Position numbers and translations under genes: made by a program
The notes under the pieces: model-generated
Seen by the model: only the letters and a program-made list of their open reading frames with translations
The model's database searches: none
Told to the model about the DNA's origin: nothing
Assembly (NCBI RefSeq): GCF_025766255.1
Contig: NW_026516673.1
Location: forward strand, 372,001 to 436,000
Origin: Zychaea mexicana
Lineage: Eukaryota > Mucoromycota > Mucoromycetes > Mucorales > Lichtheimiaceae
Length of the DNA stretch: 64,000 bases
Reading direction: 5' to 3'
Shown here: positions 1-12,436 of the stretch, piece by piece
Layout: each line of letters starts with the position of its first letter
How positions within the stretch are numbered: position 1 is the stretch's first letter

Positions 1-754
1 CGCGCCTATGGTGCAAAAGAAACGCGCTAAGCAAAAACATGGTACTGTATCATCCTAGTAAATAATCATTTCTCATAATGAAATAATACTTGAGCAAAAG
101 AGAGTAAGAAATACAGAAAAAAAGAGAGAGAAAACGCACGCACAGTTCAAGATTTATATAGTCGTATATACAGTATATTTACACGGTTGCTGTTGTCTTT
201 GTCAAGAGTTTATGTAAACCGTTCTCTCTCTTCAAATGCACAAGGATGAAGCGTTTAACTTGCATATAATTTGTGTCAAATATTACAGACCTCCTCTTTT
301 GACGAAGAATAGGATCCCATCCGCTTACTATTGTCGCGTTTTTCAAAAGAGAGTGACAAACGAGAAAGAATAACAGGAAAACTTTATAAATAAACTTGCC
401 AATTCGATCACCCATTTTTCTGTTTATTTACATATCATACTCATTCCCAGCCCCCAAACTATCGCACATTCGGGACAAGAGCCATAAAAGAAGCAGGAAG
501 ATCCAAAACCATTTTCCGATGCCATCGAAGAAACTATATACACTGTAACTTTTATGGCAACAAAAGCACACGCAGTTTCTTCAGCTATCACTGTCATTCT
601 CACCAAATCAATGCAATGGCAAAAAAGACTTGAGACTAATGGTCATAACTCATCCATTTTTCCCGCAAACAAAATCATACAGTTTATGCTCACCTCACGT
701 TTCTGATATTCATTGAGTGTGATGATATAAATCCATAGTAATACTGAAATTTGT
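1..754. other. Gene-free AT-rich sequence at window start
   Basis: No supported gene or RNA is visible. The open frames are short and lack splice-consistent neighbours or recognisable protein motifs. The sequence is AT-rich intergenic or decayed repeat DNA leading up to the inverted-repeat element that starts at 755. Confidence 0.5.
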
Positions 755-1563
755 AAAGGGAATTACTACGCGCACGACAAAACTTGACCTCGCGCACGAC
801 ATTTTTTTGGTACTTTAGTATTCCGCAGTTGTCGTGGGCACAGTCTCTCGCACAGTTTGAAAGACCCTGCACACGACAAAAATTGATCTCGTACGACAAT
901 TTTTTTGGCAGTTGTCGTTTACCTCAACGTACTCGACGATTTCTGTTCTTCTTGTCTCATAATTAAGCTCTTGTGCCTTGTCTCCGGATTTAATTGTTCT
1001 TTATAATCATTGAAACACCTATTTTTCTGATCCCTTATTTCTTACTACATGTTTTGTTCTTCGCCCTCCAAATATTCAACTATTTGGTCGACACATTATT
1101 ATCATCTTTCAATATATATACGTCGAATATTACACTGAGCGTCAAAATTTTACTTGAATAGAATTACATGACAGCCCTAGCTCTGGCAAGTTGAACACGA
1201 ACACAGGATATGTCTTTGCAGCCAATACTATCGTCATTGATATTAAATGGTGAACACTTGGTGCACCGTCTACTCACTTTTCTATAGTCTTAGTTACGTC
1301 TTTTTGTGCTGACTAAGGAATCGTCTCGCTTGTGCTTCACTATATCATAGTACTTATGTTGGCACAAAGTTGTTTGCTTGCCATTTGGATACACGATATG
1401 TTAACATTCAAGTAACTCGGTATATATCATCATAGTTCTGTCGTGAGCAGGGTCTTCCAAACTGTGCAAGAGACGGTGCGCACGGCAACTACGGAATACT
1501 AAACTATCAAAAACAATATCGTGCGCGAGGTCAAGTTTTGTCGTGCGCGTAGTAATTCCCTTT
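755..1563. mobile_element. MITE-like element with ~120-bp terminal inverted repeats
   Basis: The left end reads AAAGGGAATTACTACGCGCA and continues to about 880. The right end, about 1440-1563, is its reverse complement with scattered mismatches. Both arms contain repeated CGCACGAC motifs, and there is no coding capacity between them. This structure (about 809 bp, long imperfect terminal inverted repeats, no ORF) is that of a non-autonomous DNA transposon. I cannot see a convincing target-site duplication, so the superfamily is not assigned. Confidence 0.7.
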
Positions 1564-2668
1564 GTGAATGTCGAACCTACTATCTCTACAAATGACTTAG
1601 CTACAAAGTATATTAGCATGTTAATCTAAAGAGATCAATTTATGACAGGAGTTTGCGCGCCTGGACGCTTTTATTATGGATTGGCAAGTAGCAAAGCCAG
1701 TTAATATTTTCTCTACCGCGTTCGGCAAGACAGAGCTTAGCGAGTATATGATAGCTATGGTGTAGTTATACATTTGTAAATTCTTTGCGGTAGGGCGTGG
1801 TACGTACGCTTTTGTTCGCGAATGGACGACTGTCATTTAGTGAGTCAAGTATTAATGTAGACGTGTGCGTATATTTGTGTGGAGAAAAGCAACGCACTTA
1901 TCGACTTTTTTTCAGCTTACACATCGTAGTATCTTTCGTATTGCTAAGCAGCCACCATCACCAGGCTATATGCCTAGTTCTTCTTAGATTATGGAGGTTG
2001 CTGTTTCCTGCTCTACATCAGCAGTTATTACGTTATTCTACTCCTCTAGAAGGCATGGGCAGTCTTTGTAGTATGTAGTATAAGTGAAAAGAGTGGTCCC
2101 TACCACCTAAAAGATACTCAGAGAAAGAAGGACAGCATATAAATTTCGAGTCAGAACCCAAAATTCTGTTTCGACACCGCTTTTGTCTTAAAGAGCTTAA
2201 GAACCAACACGTATAACAATCATGGCATTTATCGGTTGGAACCGTCAGCAAACTTGCGCGATCGGTGAAGAGCTGCAGGCTGATGAATCTGTCGATTAGC
2301 TTGCTGGGGCGACTTTCCAATTCCTGCGCTTCATAGAAAGCTTCGCATAGACAATGCTAGAGCAAAGTAAACCCCAACAAAGTAAATATATTTATACACC
2401 CATAAGCAGGCCAGAAAGGTATACCCTTCATAAACTACAATTGAACGAGCACATATGTATAAGTTAAACGTAATGCAGAGATCGATTCTCGAACTTTTTT
2501 ATAAGAAAGCAACACTCTGCTGACGTCGACATGAGCCACCTTAGCAGCTGTACAATACCGACCTCACCAATCAACTTATCAATGATTGGTTGCTGAAGCC
2601 GTTAAAATGCTTCTCTTGGTCTGAAGTCCAAAACCAACAAAGAATATCTACAAACCTTTGTCCTCTAA

Positions 2669-3079
2669 GAGCACCTGCAGCGGTCGCTGTTACGAAACTG
2701 TTAAATTCCCGAGTTTAACAGCCCTCTTAACAGTGCGTAACAGCTTAACATCAGGGCATTTCGTGCAGCGGTTACTGTTACGAAGCTGTTAATTTCACAC
2801 GTCGTTGGTTTTAATAAAAGCTTTGCCCTTTCTCCTGAGCAGGGGGCAGCGGCAGAAACGTCAGACAGAAGGGTGGCGTTAGAAGTAGTGTTGTTCAATT
2901 TGAAGAATACAAACAAAGAATGAAGTGAGATATAGCTTTATTTTTCAAGTCCTTTTTCTCGATTCAAGAAACTGTTAAATTTAACAGGACGTTAACAGCA
3001 ACCGCTGCAAGGTTTGGCTGTTAAATGAACTGTTAAATTTAACATAACAGGTTCTTAACAGCGACCGCTGCAGGTGCTC
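2669..3079. mobile_element. Harbinger/Tourist-type MITE with TAA duplication (left copy)
   Basis: The termini are GAGCACCTGCAGCGGTCGCT and its reverse complement, directly flanked on both sides by TAA (2666-2668 and 3080-3082). The inside consists largely of TGTTAA/TTAACA motifs with the CAGCGG...CTGTTA box repeated several times and no ORF. A 3-bp TAA duplication with GC-rich terminal repeats fits the PIF/Harbinger superfamily (TWA target), but internal sequence gives no family identity. The same element sits at the mirrored place in the right arm, so it was present before the arms were duplicated. Confidence 0.8.
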
Positions 3080-3289
3080 TAATAAAAATTCAGTTCTAAA
3101 CATTATCAAGGCTTCAGCGAAGCGTATTCGTTGTCCAAACACGGACTTGACTGTTAACATACCTAAGAAAAAGCAAGATGTCTACAACACCACCAATGAA
3201 AGCAAACGACAAGCCGACGATAATGAATAAAATACCTCTCTGCACAAACATATCTTCACAAGAATGAAACATCTTGTTTCAGAGCAAGA

Positions 3290-3502
3290 ACAATCGAACC
3301 CGAACACGTTGAAAATCCAGGTAATGATTATAATACCTATCATATAGAGCTACCGTTTTATGCACATAACATAGGAAAGTTTGATGGATGTGGGTACAAG
3401 CATAAATTATGTATTAGCAATGAAATGTACCAGGGCATACACAACTTGCAGAAAAACGATTGGAACAGACAAACCAGAGTGATAGTGACCATAGCACATT
3501 GA
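3290..3502 (+). pseudogene. Open segment of an unrecognised decayed gene (left arm)
   Basis: A 71-codon open frame without a starting methionine ends at TGA 3500-3502. It contains the stretch HNIGKFDGCGYKHKLC with a Cys pair. The mirrored copy lies at about 24407-24619 on the minus strand with small differences. Further coding-like fragments follow to about 4.69 kb in several frames, broken by stops. I do not recognise the family: the 'lP.y.hnigk...C' layout loosely recalls helicase-like transposon proteins, but that is not enough for an assignment. Confidence 0.35.
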
Positions 3503-4809
3503 AAAGTGGTTTAAAGGAGAATAAAGAGCCATGTAATATACCCATACCATATGCTCCCATATACAGTATCTGTGATATAGATTAAAATAATAAGGAGTGA
3601 TGACTAGTGATAATTGTCATCATGACGACGATCAGCCTCTTCCAAAGCGTAGACACATATGCTCCTTCCATTACAGTTCGAGTATATGCTATAAAATGTA
3701 TGTCGACCATAACAGGTGCTAATGTGTATATCGCGCCTGAAGTGCATATTGTTTTGATTTCAGATAATAACGTTAAAAAATGTTTTTGGTGATGAAACTA
3801 ACTTTAGAACTGTTTTCGTCAAGAAATAGTAGCAGCTGGACATAGAGGTGTAGCATGTACTCAATGTCCCCAATTCTAGGGACGTTTGTACATGTGCACG
3901 CAATTGACATACGCTATAAAAATGTATAGCGTGCCTATACATACTCAAATTTCTTTATGAACTTTTAGAAGTCTGCGGCTTGTAGCCTCCGCCTTACTCC
4001 AATATCTGTGGCTGATCAACAGAAAACAGAAGTTGCGGCTCTTTGCAAATATATTCCAAAACAGATGAATCTCGGCAAATACAGCCATCACCATCAACCC
4101 TTTCTTCTATCACCAGAGTCACTAGATCCTGCAGGGTTTTGGTATACATTTAACACTTTAGTTTAGCGATTTGGATCTGCCGGAGCAACTATGTGTACAC
4201 TATGATGTATAATAGTAGTATATAGTGCTTTCAACCTATGAAATTACAAAAGTGACGGGATCAAATACATTATTCAGTTCACCAATATTAATTTTCAGGA
4301 AAATGTGCTGTAGCTCTTGCCATACAATGACCGGCTATGGATGGTCGGTGTCTCTGTGCTTACTTACCAATGGAGAGCATACTAAACAAACTCTTTCACA
4401 AAAGCAAGCTATTGACGATGGAATGTGGTAGTAGATAGATATGATATATTTTCGGCAATGTAGAAATGAAATATTGAGTCTGTGATAGGATATATGTGAA
4501 GTGTGCTATGTATTATCTGCCGGGCCATGATCCTAGGACGGATCGACCTTTCTTATTTTTCACCATTTTTCGGGCGGCAAGATTGGATTATATGTTTTCC
4601 GCGGATGATCTCTCGCTTTTTGTTTCTGTGAAAGTCAAAGCACAGATTGGCATTAGCCGAGACCATTTGCTATATTGGTGTATTGGTGGTTAGTTATCAT
4701 AAAATTAGGCAAAACCCTCCAACTTAAAGAATTGCAGCCAGCAACGATATAGCATTTAAAAGATACGAGAATACTGTGGTCCAAACTAATGAATGTATTC
4801 TTGAGCCTT

Positions 4810-5698
4810 TTAAATGCGATACCATGCTTCTGCTAGCAGAATCGCCTGAAATCAATAATATTATCGTTTGACGCATTGACATCAATCGAGGAAATTTGAA
4901 AACGTTAAAAAGCACCAAAAGTTCTCGATGGGTGTTACCGTATTTGCGACGGTAAACCTTTTACTTTTGCAAAGCTCAAGAGCCCACTTACCCGCATGGT
5001 TACCAATGCTTCGAAGCTGCTGGAGAGAACGTCAAAATCGTGCAAATCGCGGGGGATGTAAAAAACTGCAAGTGGGATCAAACGGTACACTGCTTGGTAC
5101 TTGAGATCCATGACAAATAGTGTACATCGAAAGCCTACAACAAATTGCAGGTTATGGTATTGCTTTAAGTAATCGCTTCATCTTATATAGCTCACCTTCT
5201 ACTAGTAACCCTAAAATCGTGATTTTAGGATTGTCGACGCCGTCTTGTACCATCTTGTCCAATGAGTCTTTCATCTCATTGGCAAGTTTGACTAAGTCGG
5301 GTCTGCTGCCAGTGCGGACTTTGTGCGGTGGTTTGATCTCAACGATCAACAAACCTTGCTTTGGCATTAAGCCATATTCGAAATTTACCGACAGGTCCGA
5401 AAACTGGTAACCCCCTTTTCCAGAGCTTTCTGTTTTTTCGCGATGTGCCCTGCCGTCGGTGCTAAATGTACACAGGAAGTTAATTGAGGATACCGATTAT
5501 GCCATCATACCATTTGATACTGTACCCTACTCTTGTTGTCATATCAGTTTCTTCAAGGAATGACAGCACCAATGGGTATACCGCAGAGATAGAAAACGTG
5601 CTTTCGGCTTTATCCGTTTTCTTTGAAGATCTTGGGGAGTACACTGAAACACTAAAAATAATATTTGAAGGTATAAGTATGTATATGCACACATACAA

Positions 5699-5742
<44 letters not shown>

Positions 5743-7249
5743 TCATAAAATTAACTACATGAAGGTAACGTACATGTTTCGCAGCGACTCCTTGATACAT
5801 CTTGTATCATCGCCTCCGCCGTGAGGAATGCTATCGATGATCTCGGTACACTGCGCATATTTTCTTTTTGCAGCCTATTATTATTGGTGAGTACGTAGGC
5901 ACTCCTTTTTAATCGAGAATTACTACCTTTGCAAATTTGCTGATTGTAGCTTCAATTGAATCCGACAATTGTTCGAGAGGGTACAGTTCGTGGCATTCTT
6001 CAGTTATGGCTTCCCACGTGGCAGATTTGAAGCCGTATTCTAAGCATGAGCTAGGATATACGCTGTGAATGGCATCGAATAGAAAAATACTGTTGATCGA
6101 ACTAGAGGTATAGTTGACAAAGTTAGCATACAATTCGGCATTTTTTACTAATTATGCGATCAGTTACTCACAGTTCCTCTTGATACGTATCGAGGCATTT
6201 GCTTTCTGCTTTCACGATTGTTGCTTGACGGTAATCTAGCAGTTTTTCGGAGATTGTTACGCCAGCAACTTCCCACTTCAAATTACAAGATTTAGCGTCC
6301 TCAATGTGATGTATGGCATAAATAGAGCCTTTTACCTTCGCTATACCCTCATGCAAAGTTATAACAGGTGCTGAGTTCTCCACAAGATAGTCAGTCAACT
6401 TTTTGCGCTATTCAAAGGATGGATAGGATATACAATTGGAGTTTCTTAACATTTATATGATACATCGATAGCTTGTAGCTTCTACTGCTACTTACGCGCT
6501 TGTTCGTACTGTCTGTTGAAGTCGTCGGTGTAGTGCCGTTGCTAATTGAGGCGGATGCTGCTGCGGATGTCGATGTCGAATTTGTTCGCTGTTCTTCAAA
6601 AGACCTCTTACCGAGGGAACCCTGGGTAATACAAATCCAATTAGTATGTGATGGTGGAAGACAGTGCAATGCATTACCTTTGAGCTTGACCCTCCGGACT
6701 CAGCACCTTCAGCGATCTAGTTGGTCGTAATAATATCAGTTTCATTTTCCACAAAAAGACGATGATACTAATCATATACTCACCTGGCTTTTCAAATACT
6801 CCCAGTCTGGTTGCTCCGTCTTGCTATAGTTCTAGATATGTGTACAATATGAGCAAAGTGAATATGCAATATTTCATGTCTAATACCTTCACATCCAATT
6901 TGTCGACCAGCTTTTTGAACATTCTTGTCCAAAAGTTTCGAATGTCAGCATCTCCAGGAGTACTACTTGTGAATGCCTCAGGCGCGTAATCGTAGAATTT
7001 CTTCAACGTCACCGCATCTTTCTCTTGTCCTATATACTTTTTAAAGCCTACAGCATTCCTTTAGATATATATCCGGTTATTGTATACGTTCTAACTCACT
7101 CTCTTGTATGTTGATCATGTCAATGATGCAATTGGAGGACAGTTGCCTAGAAACACGAACTGGGAGGAAGAATTAGTAGCTATGCAACGGACTCACAGCC
7201 GTAGCTACTGGCCGCAGCAACTTCTAAACACCGCTATTTCTGGCCTCAT
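4810..7249 (-). CDS. Family G PD-(D/E)XK-like nuclease gene, left copy (about 13 exons)
   Basis: Unrecognised multi-exon gene whose exons join in one frame through GT-AG introns. The chosen start is the ATG at 7249, which opens MRPEIAVF. N-terminal exons (7.25-6.82 kb) are helical, including LKKFYDYAPEAF. A Ser/Thr/Ala-rich linker (6.6-6.5 kb) follows, then a helical middle region (6.4-5.8 kb). The C-terminal exons carry YQFSDLSVNFEYG about 20 residues before GLLIVEIKPP, the spacing of the D and E-x-K elements of PD-(D/E)XK nucleases, then a block containing FVMDLKYQAVYRLIPLAVFY and the stop at 4810-4812. One intron holds a CA/TA microsatellite (5698-5745). The core resembles the element K gene at 27.3 kb. 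The nuclease fold is inferred from motif spacing only, and no function is proven. Confidence 0.6.
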
Positions 7250-7284
7250 GGTTGTGACGGAGATATCTTCAACCTTGTAGTAAT

Positions 7285-7449
7285 TCGGAGTGCCTACGTA
7301 CTCACCAATAATAATAGGCTGCAAAAAGAAAATATGCGCAGCGTACCGAGATCATCGATAGCATTTCTCACGGCGGAAGCGATGATACAAGATGTATCAA
7401 GGAGTCGCTGCGAAACATGTACGTTACCTTCATGTAGTTAATTTTATGA

Positions 7450-7492
<43 letters not shown>
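7285..7492 (+). repeat. Inverted duplicate of a family G exon plus its microsatellite intron
   Basis: This stretch carries, on the plus strand, the exon beginning ATKRKYAQ (present on the minus strand at about 5890-5790) with its splice sites and the adjacent TA/TG tract. It replaces about 29 bp that the right arm has at about 11540-11568. It therefore arose after the arms separated, as a local inverted copy just upstream of the gene start. It contains no independent gene. Confidence 0.75.
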
Positions 7493-7799
7493 ATTCTACA
7501 ATTATTTCCCCTTAAATCACTATGAAGTTGATAATTAATTAAGAATATTTCTAACGTACATTAGTGCTCAGGGAATACAGCAACGAGCAACAATTTGCTG
7601 TTTGTTTGGGAACGTCAAGATTCGCTGGATTTATGTATGGCTCCGTTTATTGCTCACACAAACTGTCCTGATGAATTTATGATCATTACAGTTAATTACA
7701 AACGCTAAGTATCGCAATTTATACTATTCCTTTCTCTGAACATTTTTCATTTTATTGCGAGGACCTCTGTTATGCCTATTTCAGAATACGTCCAAGTGA

Positions 7800-8420
7800 A
7801 CGTGTGTGAGATATTGGGCCTATGTCGTCCGTATCCCTCATCTCTCTTTTGTTCCTTTTCTTCAAGTGGACTGGTGTGGAATATTGGGCCTACGTCGTCC
7901 GTAAACCTCACCTGTCTTCTATTTCTTTTCTTCAACCGGATGGTGTGGAATATTGGGCCTACGTCGTCCGTAAACCTCATCTTTTTTCTATTTTTTTTTA
8001 TTCAGTGGATGGGTGTGGAATATTGGGCCTACGTCGTCCGTATCCCTCATCATTCTTCTGCGAGTGGACTGGTGTGGAATATTGGGCCTACGTCGTCCGT
8101 AAACCTCACCTTTCTTCTATTTCTTTTCTTCAAGTGGATGGGTGTGGAATATTGGGCCTACGTCGTCCGTATCTCTCATCTTCTATTTCTTTTCTTCAAG
8201 TGGACTGGTGTGGAATATTGGGCCTACGTCGTCCGTAAACCTCACCTTTCTTCTATTTCTTTTCTTCAAGTGAATGGGTGTGGAATATTGGGCCTACGTC
8301 GTCCGTATTCCTCATCTTTCTGCTATTTCTTTTCTTCAACCGGATGGTGTGGAATATTGGGCCTACGTCGTCCTTATCCCTCATCTTCTTCTATTTCTTT
8401 TCTTCAAATGGATGAGATGT
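7800..8420 (+). repeat. Minisatellite, about nine ~67-bp units
   Basis: Each unit contains GAATATTGGGCCTACGTCGT, followed by CCGTA[AT]ACCTCA and a TTTCTTCTATTTCTTTTCTTC tail, with CAAGTGGAC or CAACCGGAT variants. Spacing is about 59-72 bp. The mirrored place in the right arm (about 11125-11250) has only about two degenerate units. Several frames are stop-free because of the unit length and composition, so the long ORFs across it are not taken as genes. Confidence 0.85.
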
Positions 8421-11124
8421 AAAAAGCGATATGAATTGATTTATAATTTCTGTAGTAGGACTGCATTGGCAAGTCAGCATGTATTCTCGGTATTGCGTGG
8501 TACCTCAACCTTAAAACCGCGTGCAACCTGGATCAACATCTTGTGCCGTTTGTATCGTCACACCAAGATGACTGTTGTCAACGGTGCATTTGAATCTACT
8601 ACACCTTCTTTGAAATCCTGTGATAGGTAAGACTTTCGGTCGTCTCGGCTTTGGGAGGTCACTGCAGAGTGGGAGAAAGAGAAGGAGCGTGCGTGATCAT
8701 AAGAGAAAGACCATAATATGTATGCGATAAGGCGTATGTATATACTAATCAATTGCTTATATAAAGTTATCCGACTTTGGACGCTGGTAAGAGTGACCAT
8801 GTCCCATGGACCCATCCGTTGCTGCGCACGACAATACTCGTTTTATGGACTTGCAAGGAGCCGAGTATGGTCTCTGTAAGTGATCTTCCTCGCCACATCA
8901 TTCTCAGTGCCGACTGAGGGATGACTTACCATGTCGTTGTCACGGGCACGCTCATTGTTTACCAGACAAAGCCTCAGTAGTCTCTTTTTCTCTCTTTATC
9001 TTAGACATTATTTAGATTACGGAACAATATAAGCACTAAACAGAATGGTTCAAGGCGGCATCGACAACCGGTAAATTACATGTATAGGTTACTTGATTGA
9101 AGGTGAGCCTCATGAAATATAGCAGTTACTTAAGTCAATACCTTAACTATTAACTAGCGACTTGATGTAGGCTTTCAGTGTAATACCAAGCTCCGGAACG
9201 CTAGATTCTGCTTGCAGTTTTCTATATCTCCCACGACCAATGAGAGCAAACGTCGGAGCCCGTACCGGGCGCACCTTTGCAGCTTTGTGATGCACAGACA
9301 CCATCGTCATTTGGTTCCCCTCCCTTTCGTATCATGTTCACTTCGACTCTTTAAAATCATAGCAAAATCATAATGAGGGAGTCGATGAGTCCATTATTCT
9401 TTCAGAATCAAATGAAAGTGCAAGCCAGAGCTACAGAGTTTTGCCGAAGAGATGATGGTTAGTAGTTTCGTATTGAAATTTCACATTCTGTTCAAACACT
9501 TTTTAACTCATATGATAATATTTAGGCTAGTTAGAACGCTGTTGATGATGACGACTTGATGAGCGCGACGGATAGCGAAGACGACGATGACATTGAGTGT
9601 AGCAGCGACTACAACCACCAACATTTACAACACGGATCGTCCGTCATCCTCATCTATCGATGATGAGAGTAAGAGTAATGGTATCGTTACTGTACGAAAC
9701 TGTTTCCATCCAACTTCCAACGAAGTGACACGGAAATAAATAACAGCACGAATAGGGCAAGACGCTTGGCACGCTCTCAAAAAGATATCGTTGCCAAAGA
9801 AACATCGCTTGAGGGTTGTATTTCCAAAGAAAGCTCACGGATGTGGTGTTATTGCTTGATCGGGCTGACCTGGTCGATATGAAAAAAGCATTAGAGACCC
9901 AAGGCAAATTATTTGAATAAGGTAAATATCAATCTGATTTTTAAAAGTATTTTCGAGCAGTTATATGTTTATCTCGGCAAAAAAGCAGTGCTTGAGTACA
10001 TGCACAGCTTCGACGCGTTTTGCCCTTCAATCAAAGTTCTATACCCTGTTTACGATATATTAACCGCCTTTGTTCCTTTAAAAGATGACCTACTGGAGAG
10101 AACCAGCAACATATATCTACGTGATCCACCAGACGTGCTGTTGTAGCAAGCAAGAAGAAAAGATAAGCACCGTCTTACGGTTCATCACACGAACTCGCTT
10201 GAAGGAGGCATTCATCAGAATTTTCGACGACGATTTGGAGCTATAATGCAGCATTACGTTAGCCATTGCTTTGATGACCGAGTATAGGATTAGCATGATC
10301 TGGATGTGAGCTGAATATTATTTGCTGTGATGCGTGCAGAATATGTATATTAATTAAAAGCTACTTATCGTAGGGAAGGTTTACAAAGGTCATTACGACA
10401 TATGGCTCAAGATTTCATACAGTTACTCTACCTCCCGCTCGTTGATACGTTACCACGACATTAACAAGGTTGGAGAAACTCATCTGCATGCACGGGAGCG
10501 GGCAAAGCATATCATATCGGTTTGCCGACAAACCAACTTGTAGACGTAACTAGCTCATGATTACTCAACGTATATATAAAGACGGGGACAGGATCACATA
10601 ATTTATGATTGCCATTTGTCATTCATTTTTCAATATAATCCCATTCCCTCCTATTCTTTATCTATTACTGTAACCAGATGCTCTTTTGATGTTGCTGCGT
10701 AAACTGCGGCTACCAAAAAGAAAAATATGATTAAATACGCAGTTAGTGGCGAGCCGTAGTATCTAACTGCAATAAACTTTGCCACGTAGTCACGGGTGTG
10801 ATAGGTAAACGTATGATTTACGCTAGCTTTTACAAAATCCTGAACAAATTTGTGTCAAACGTTATTTGCGGGCAAAAATAGCTCTCAGGGCAGGGTAGTG
10901 TGCCAAATTGATCGTTAGCAAAGTTCGTGACTAACGCTTGTTTTTGAAACCTCTAACTTTGCCAAATAAAAGGACTTAGCGGGTGCGCCAGTAGTGTCTT
11001 TCTCACAATTGCCTGAAATAAAAGATGATGAGACAAGCCTAGCAAATAAAAGATATGAGTTTTGCGTGTTACTAGTTAGATATCATTTCTGTGTAAGAGA
11101 AGGTCTCAGATGCATGTTCAGGGA
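8421..11124. other. Spacer between the inverted-repeat arms, no recognised gene
   Basis: About 2.7 kb of single-copy sequence. Coding-like traces occur at about 9.5-10.15 kb: an acidic Asp/Glu-rich stretch, then an open frame 9913-10146. No splice-consistent gene or known domain could be assembled. A short palindrome around GCAGTTAG...CTAACTGC lies near 10.74 kb. I regard the spacer as decayed or non-coding. Confidence 0.5.
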
Positions 11125-12436
11125 TAAGGACGACGTACGTCCAGATTCCACACCCGTCCACTTGAAGAAAAGAAATAGAAGACAGATGAAGAAAACGGAC
11201 TACGTAGGCTCAATATCCCACACCCGTCTACTTGGGCGTATTCTGAAATAGGTGTAACAAGGGTTCTCGCAATAAAAGAAAAAGTTTAAACAAAGCAGTA
11301 GCATGAATTGCGATTCTTAGCATTTGAAATGAGCAGTAGTGATCATAAATTCATCAGGACAGTTTGTGTGAGCAATAAACGGAGCCATACATAAATCCAG
11401 CGAATCTTTGATGTTCCCAAACAAACAGCAAATTGTTGCTCGTTGTTGTATTCCCAGAGCACTAATGTACGTTATAATACTTAAGTAGTTATCAACTTCA
11501 TAGTGATTAAAGGAGAGATAATTGTAGAAGCTCGAGAGATTATGGTGAGGTTTAGCCCAAGGTTGAAGATGTCTCTGTCACAACCATGAGGTCAGAAATA
11601 GCGGTGTTTAGAAGTTGCTGCGGCCAGTAGCTACGGCTGTGAGTCCGTTGCATAGCTATTAATTCTTCCTCCCAGTTCGTGTTTCTAGGCAACTGTCCTC
11701 CAATTGCATCATTGACATGATCAACATACAAGAGAGTGAGTTAGAACGTATACAATAACCGGATATATATCTAAAGGAATGCTGTAGGCTTTAAAAAGTA
11801 TATAGGACAAGAGAAAGATGCGGTGACGTTGAAGAAATTCTACGATTACGCGCCTGAGGCATTCACAAGTGGTACTCCTGGAGATGCTGACATTCGAAAC
11901 TTTTGGATAAGAATGTTCAAAAAGCTGGTTGACGAATTGGATGTGAAGGTATTAGACATGAAATATTGCATATTTACTTTGCTCATATTGTACACATATC
12001 TAGAACTATAGTAAGACGGAGCAACCAGACTGGGAGTATTTAAAAAGCCAGGTGAGTATATGATTAGTATCATCGTCTTTTTGTGGTGATATTATTACGA
12101 CCAACCAGATCGCTGAAGGTGCTAAGTCCGGAGGGTCAAGCTCAAAGGTAATGCATTGGGGACCGGGCAGGGTTATAATAATCATGCCCCGACTTATTGG
12201 TACTAATTGAACGAGTAGCCACACAAAGTTAGTATAACCAAAATAATTTTCATAAAATTAAATTATGTATGTCTTAGCATGCATATATTTAAAATTTTGA
12301 AAAAATAAAAATTGAATTTTTTTTATCATATAAAAATAACACCTTATAATATTAAACATGAACAACACAATCACATTCAACAATGACAAAATTGTCCTTG
12401 ATACTAATAAATTAAGTATATTTTTAAATAATAATA

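Larger units (their letters stand above)
1640..8420 (+). repeat. Left arm of a giant inverted repeat
   Basis: Read in reverse complement, this stretch matches the right arm (about 11125-26030) once nested insertions are removed from the latter. In the outer part corresponding coordinates sum to 27909 (for example 5120 pairs with 22789 and 3607 with 24302). Short reading frames over about 2.4-5.45 kb are identical in protein sequence to their partners. The inner part (about 5.5-7.7 kb) and the outermost part (about 1.64-2.35 kb) are clearly more diverged. About 200 bp at 1665-1870 are present only in this arm. The arm contains the family G nuclease gene, a TAA-flanked MITE and a minisatellite. 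Confidence 0.9.

Noticed and set aside
5480..5800. Open frames over the CA/TA microsatellite
   Set aside because: The microsatellite creates poly-Tyr/Ile/His runs; the true coding part belongs to family G exons on the minus strand.
7772..8422. Long open frames (up to 216 codons) in more than one frame
   Set aside because: They lie entirely over the minisatellite; the repeat unit lacks stops in several frames. No start context, splice support or domain.
9913..10146. 77-codon frame in the spacer between arms
   Set aside because: No recognisable motif, and upstream splice joining could not be established; composition is compatible with decayed coding DNA only.
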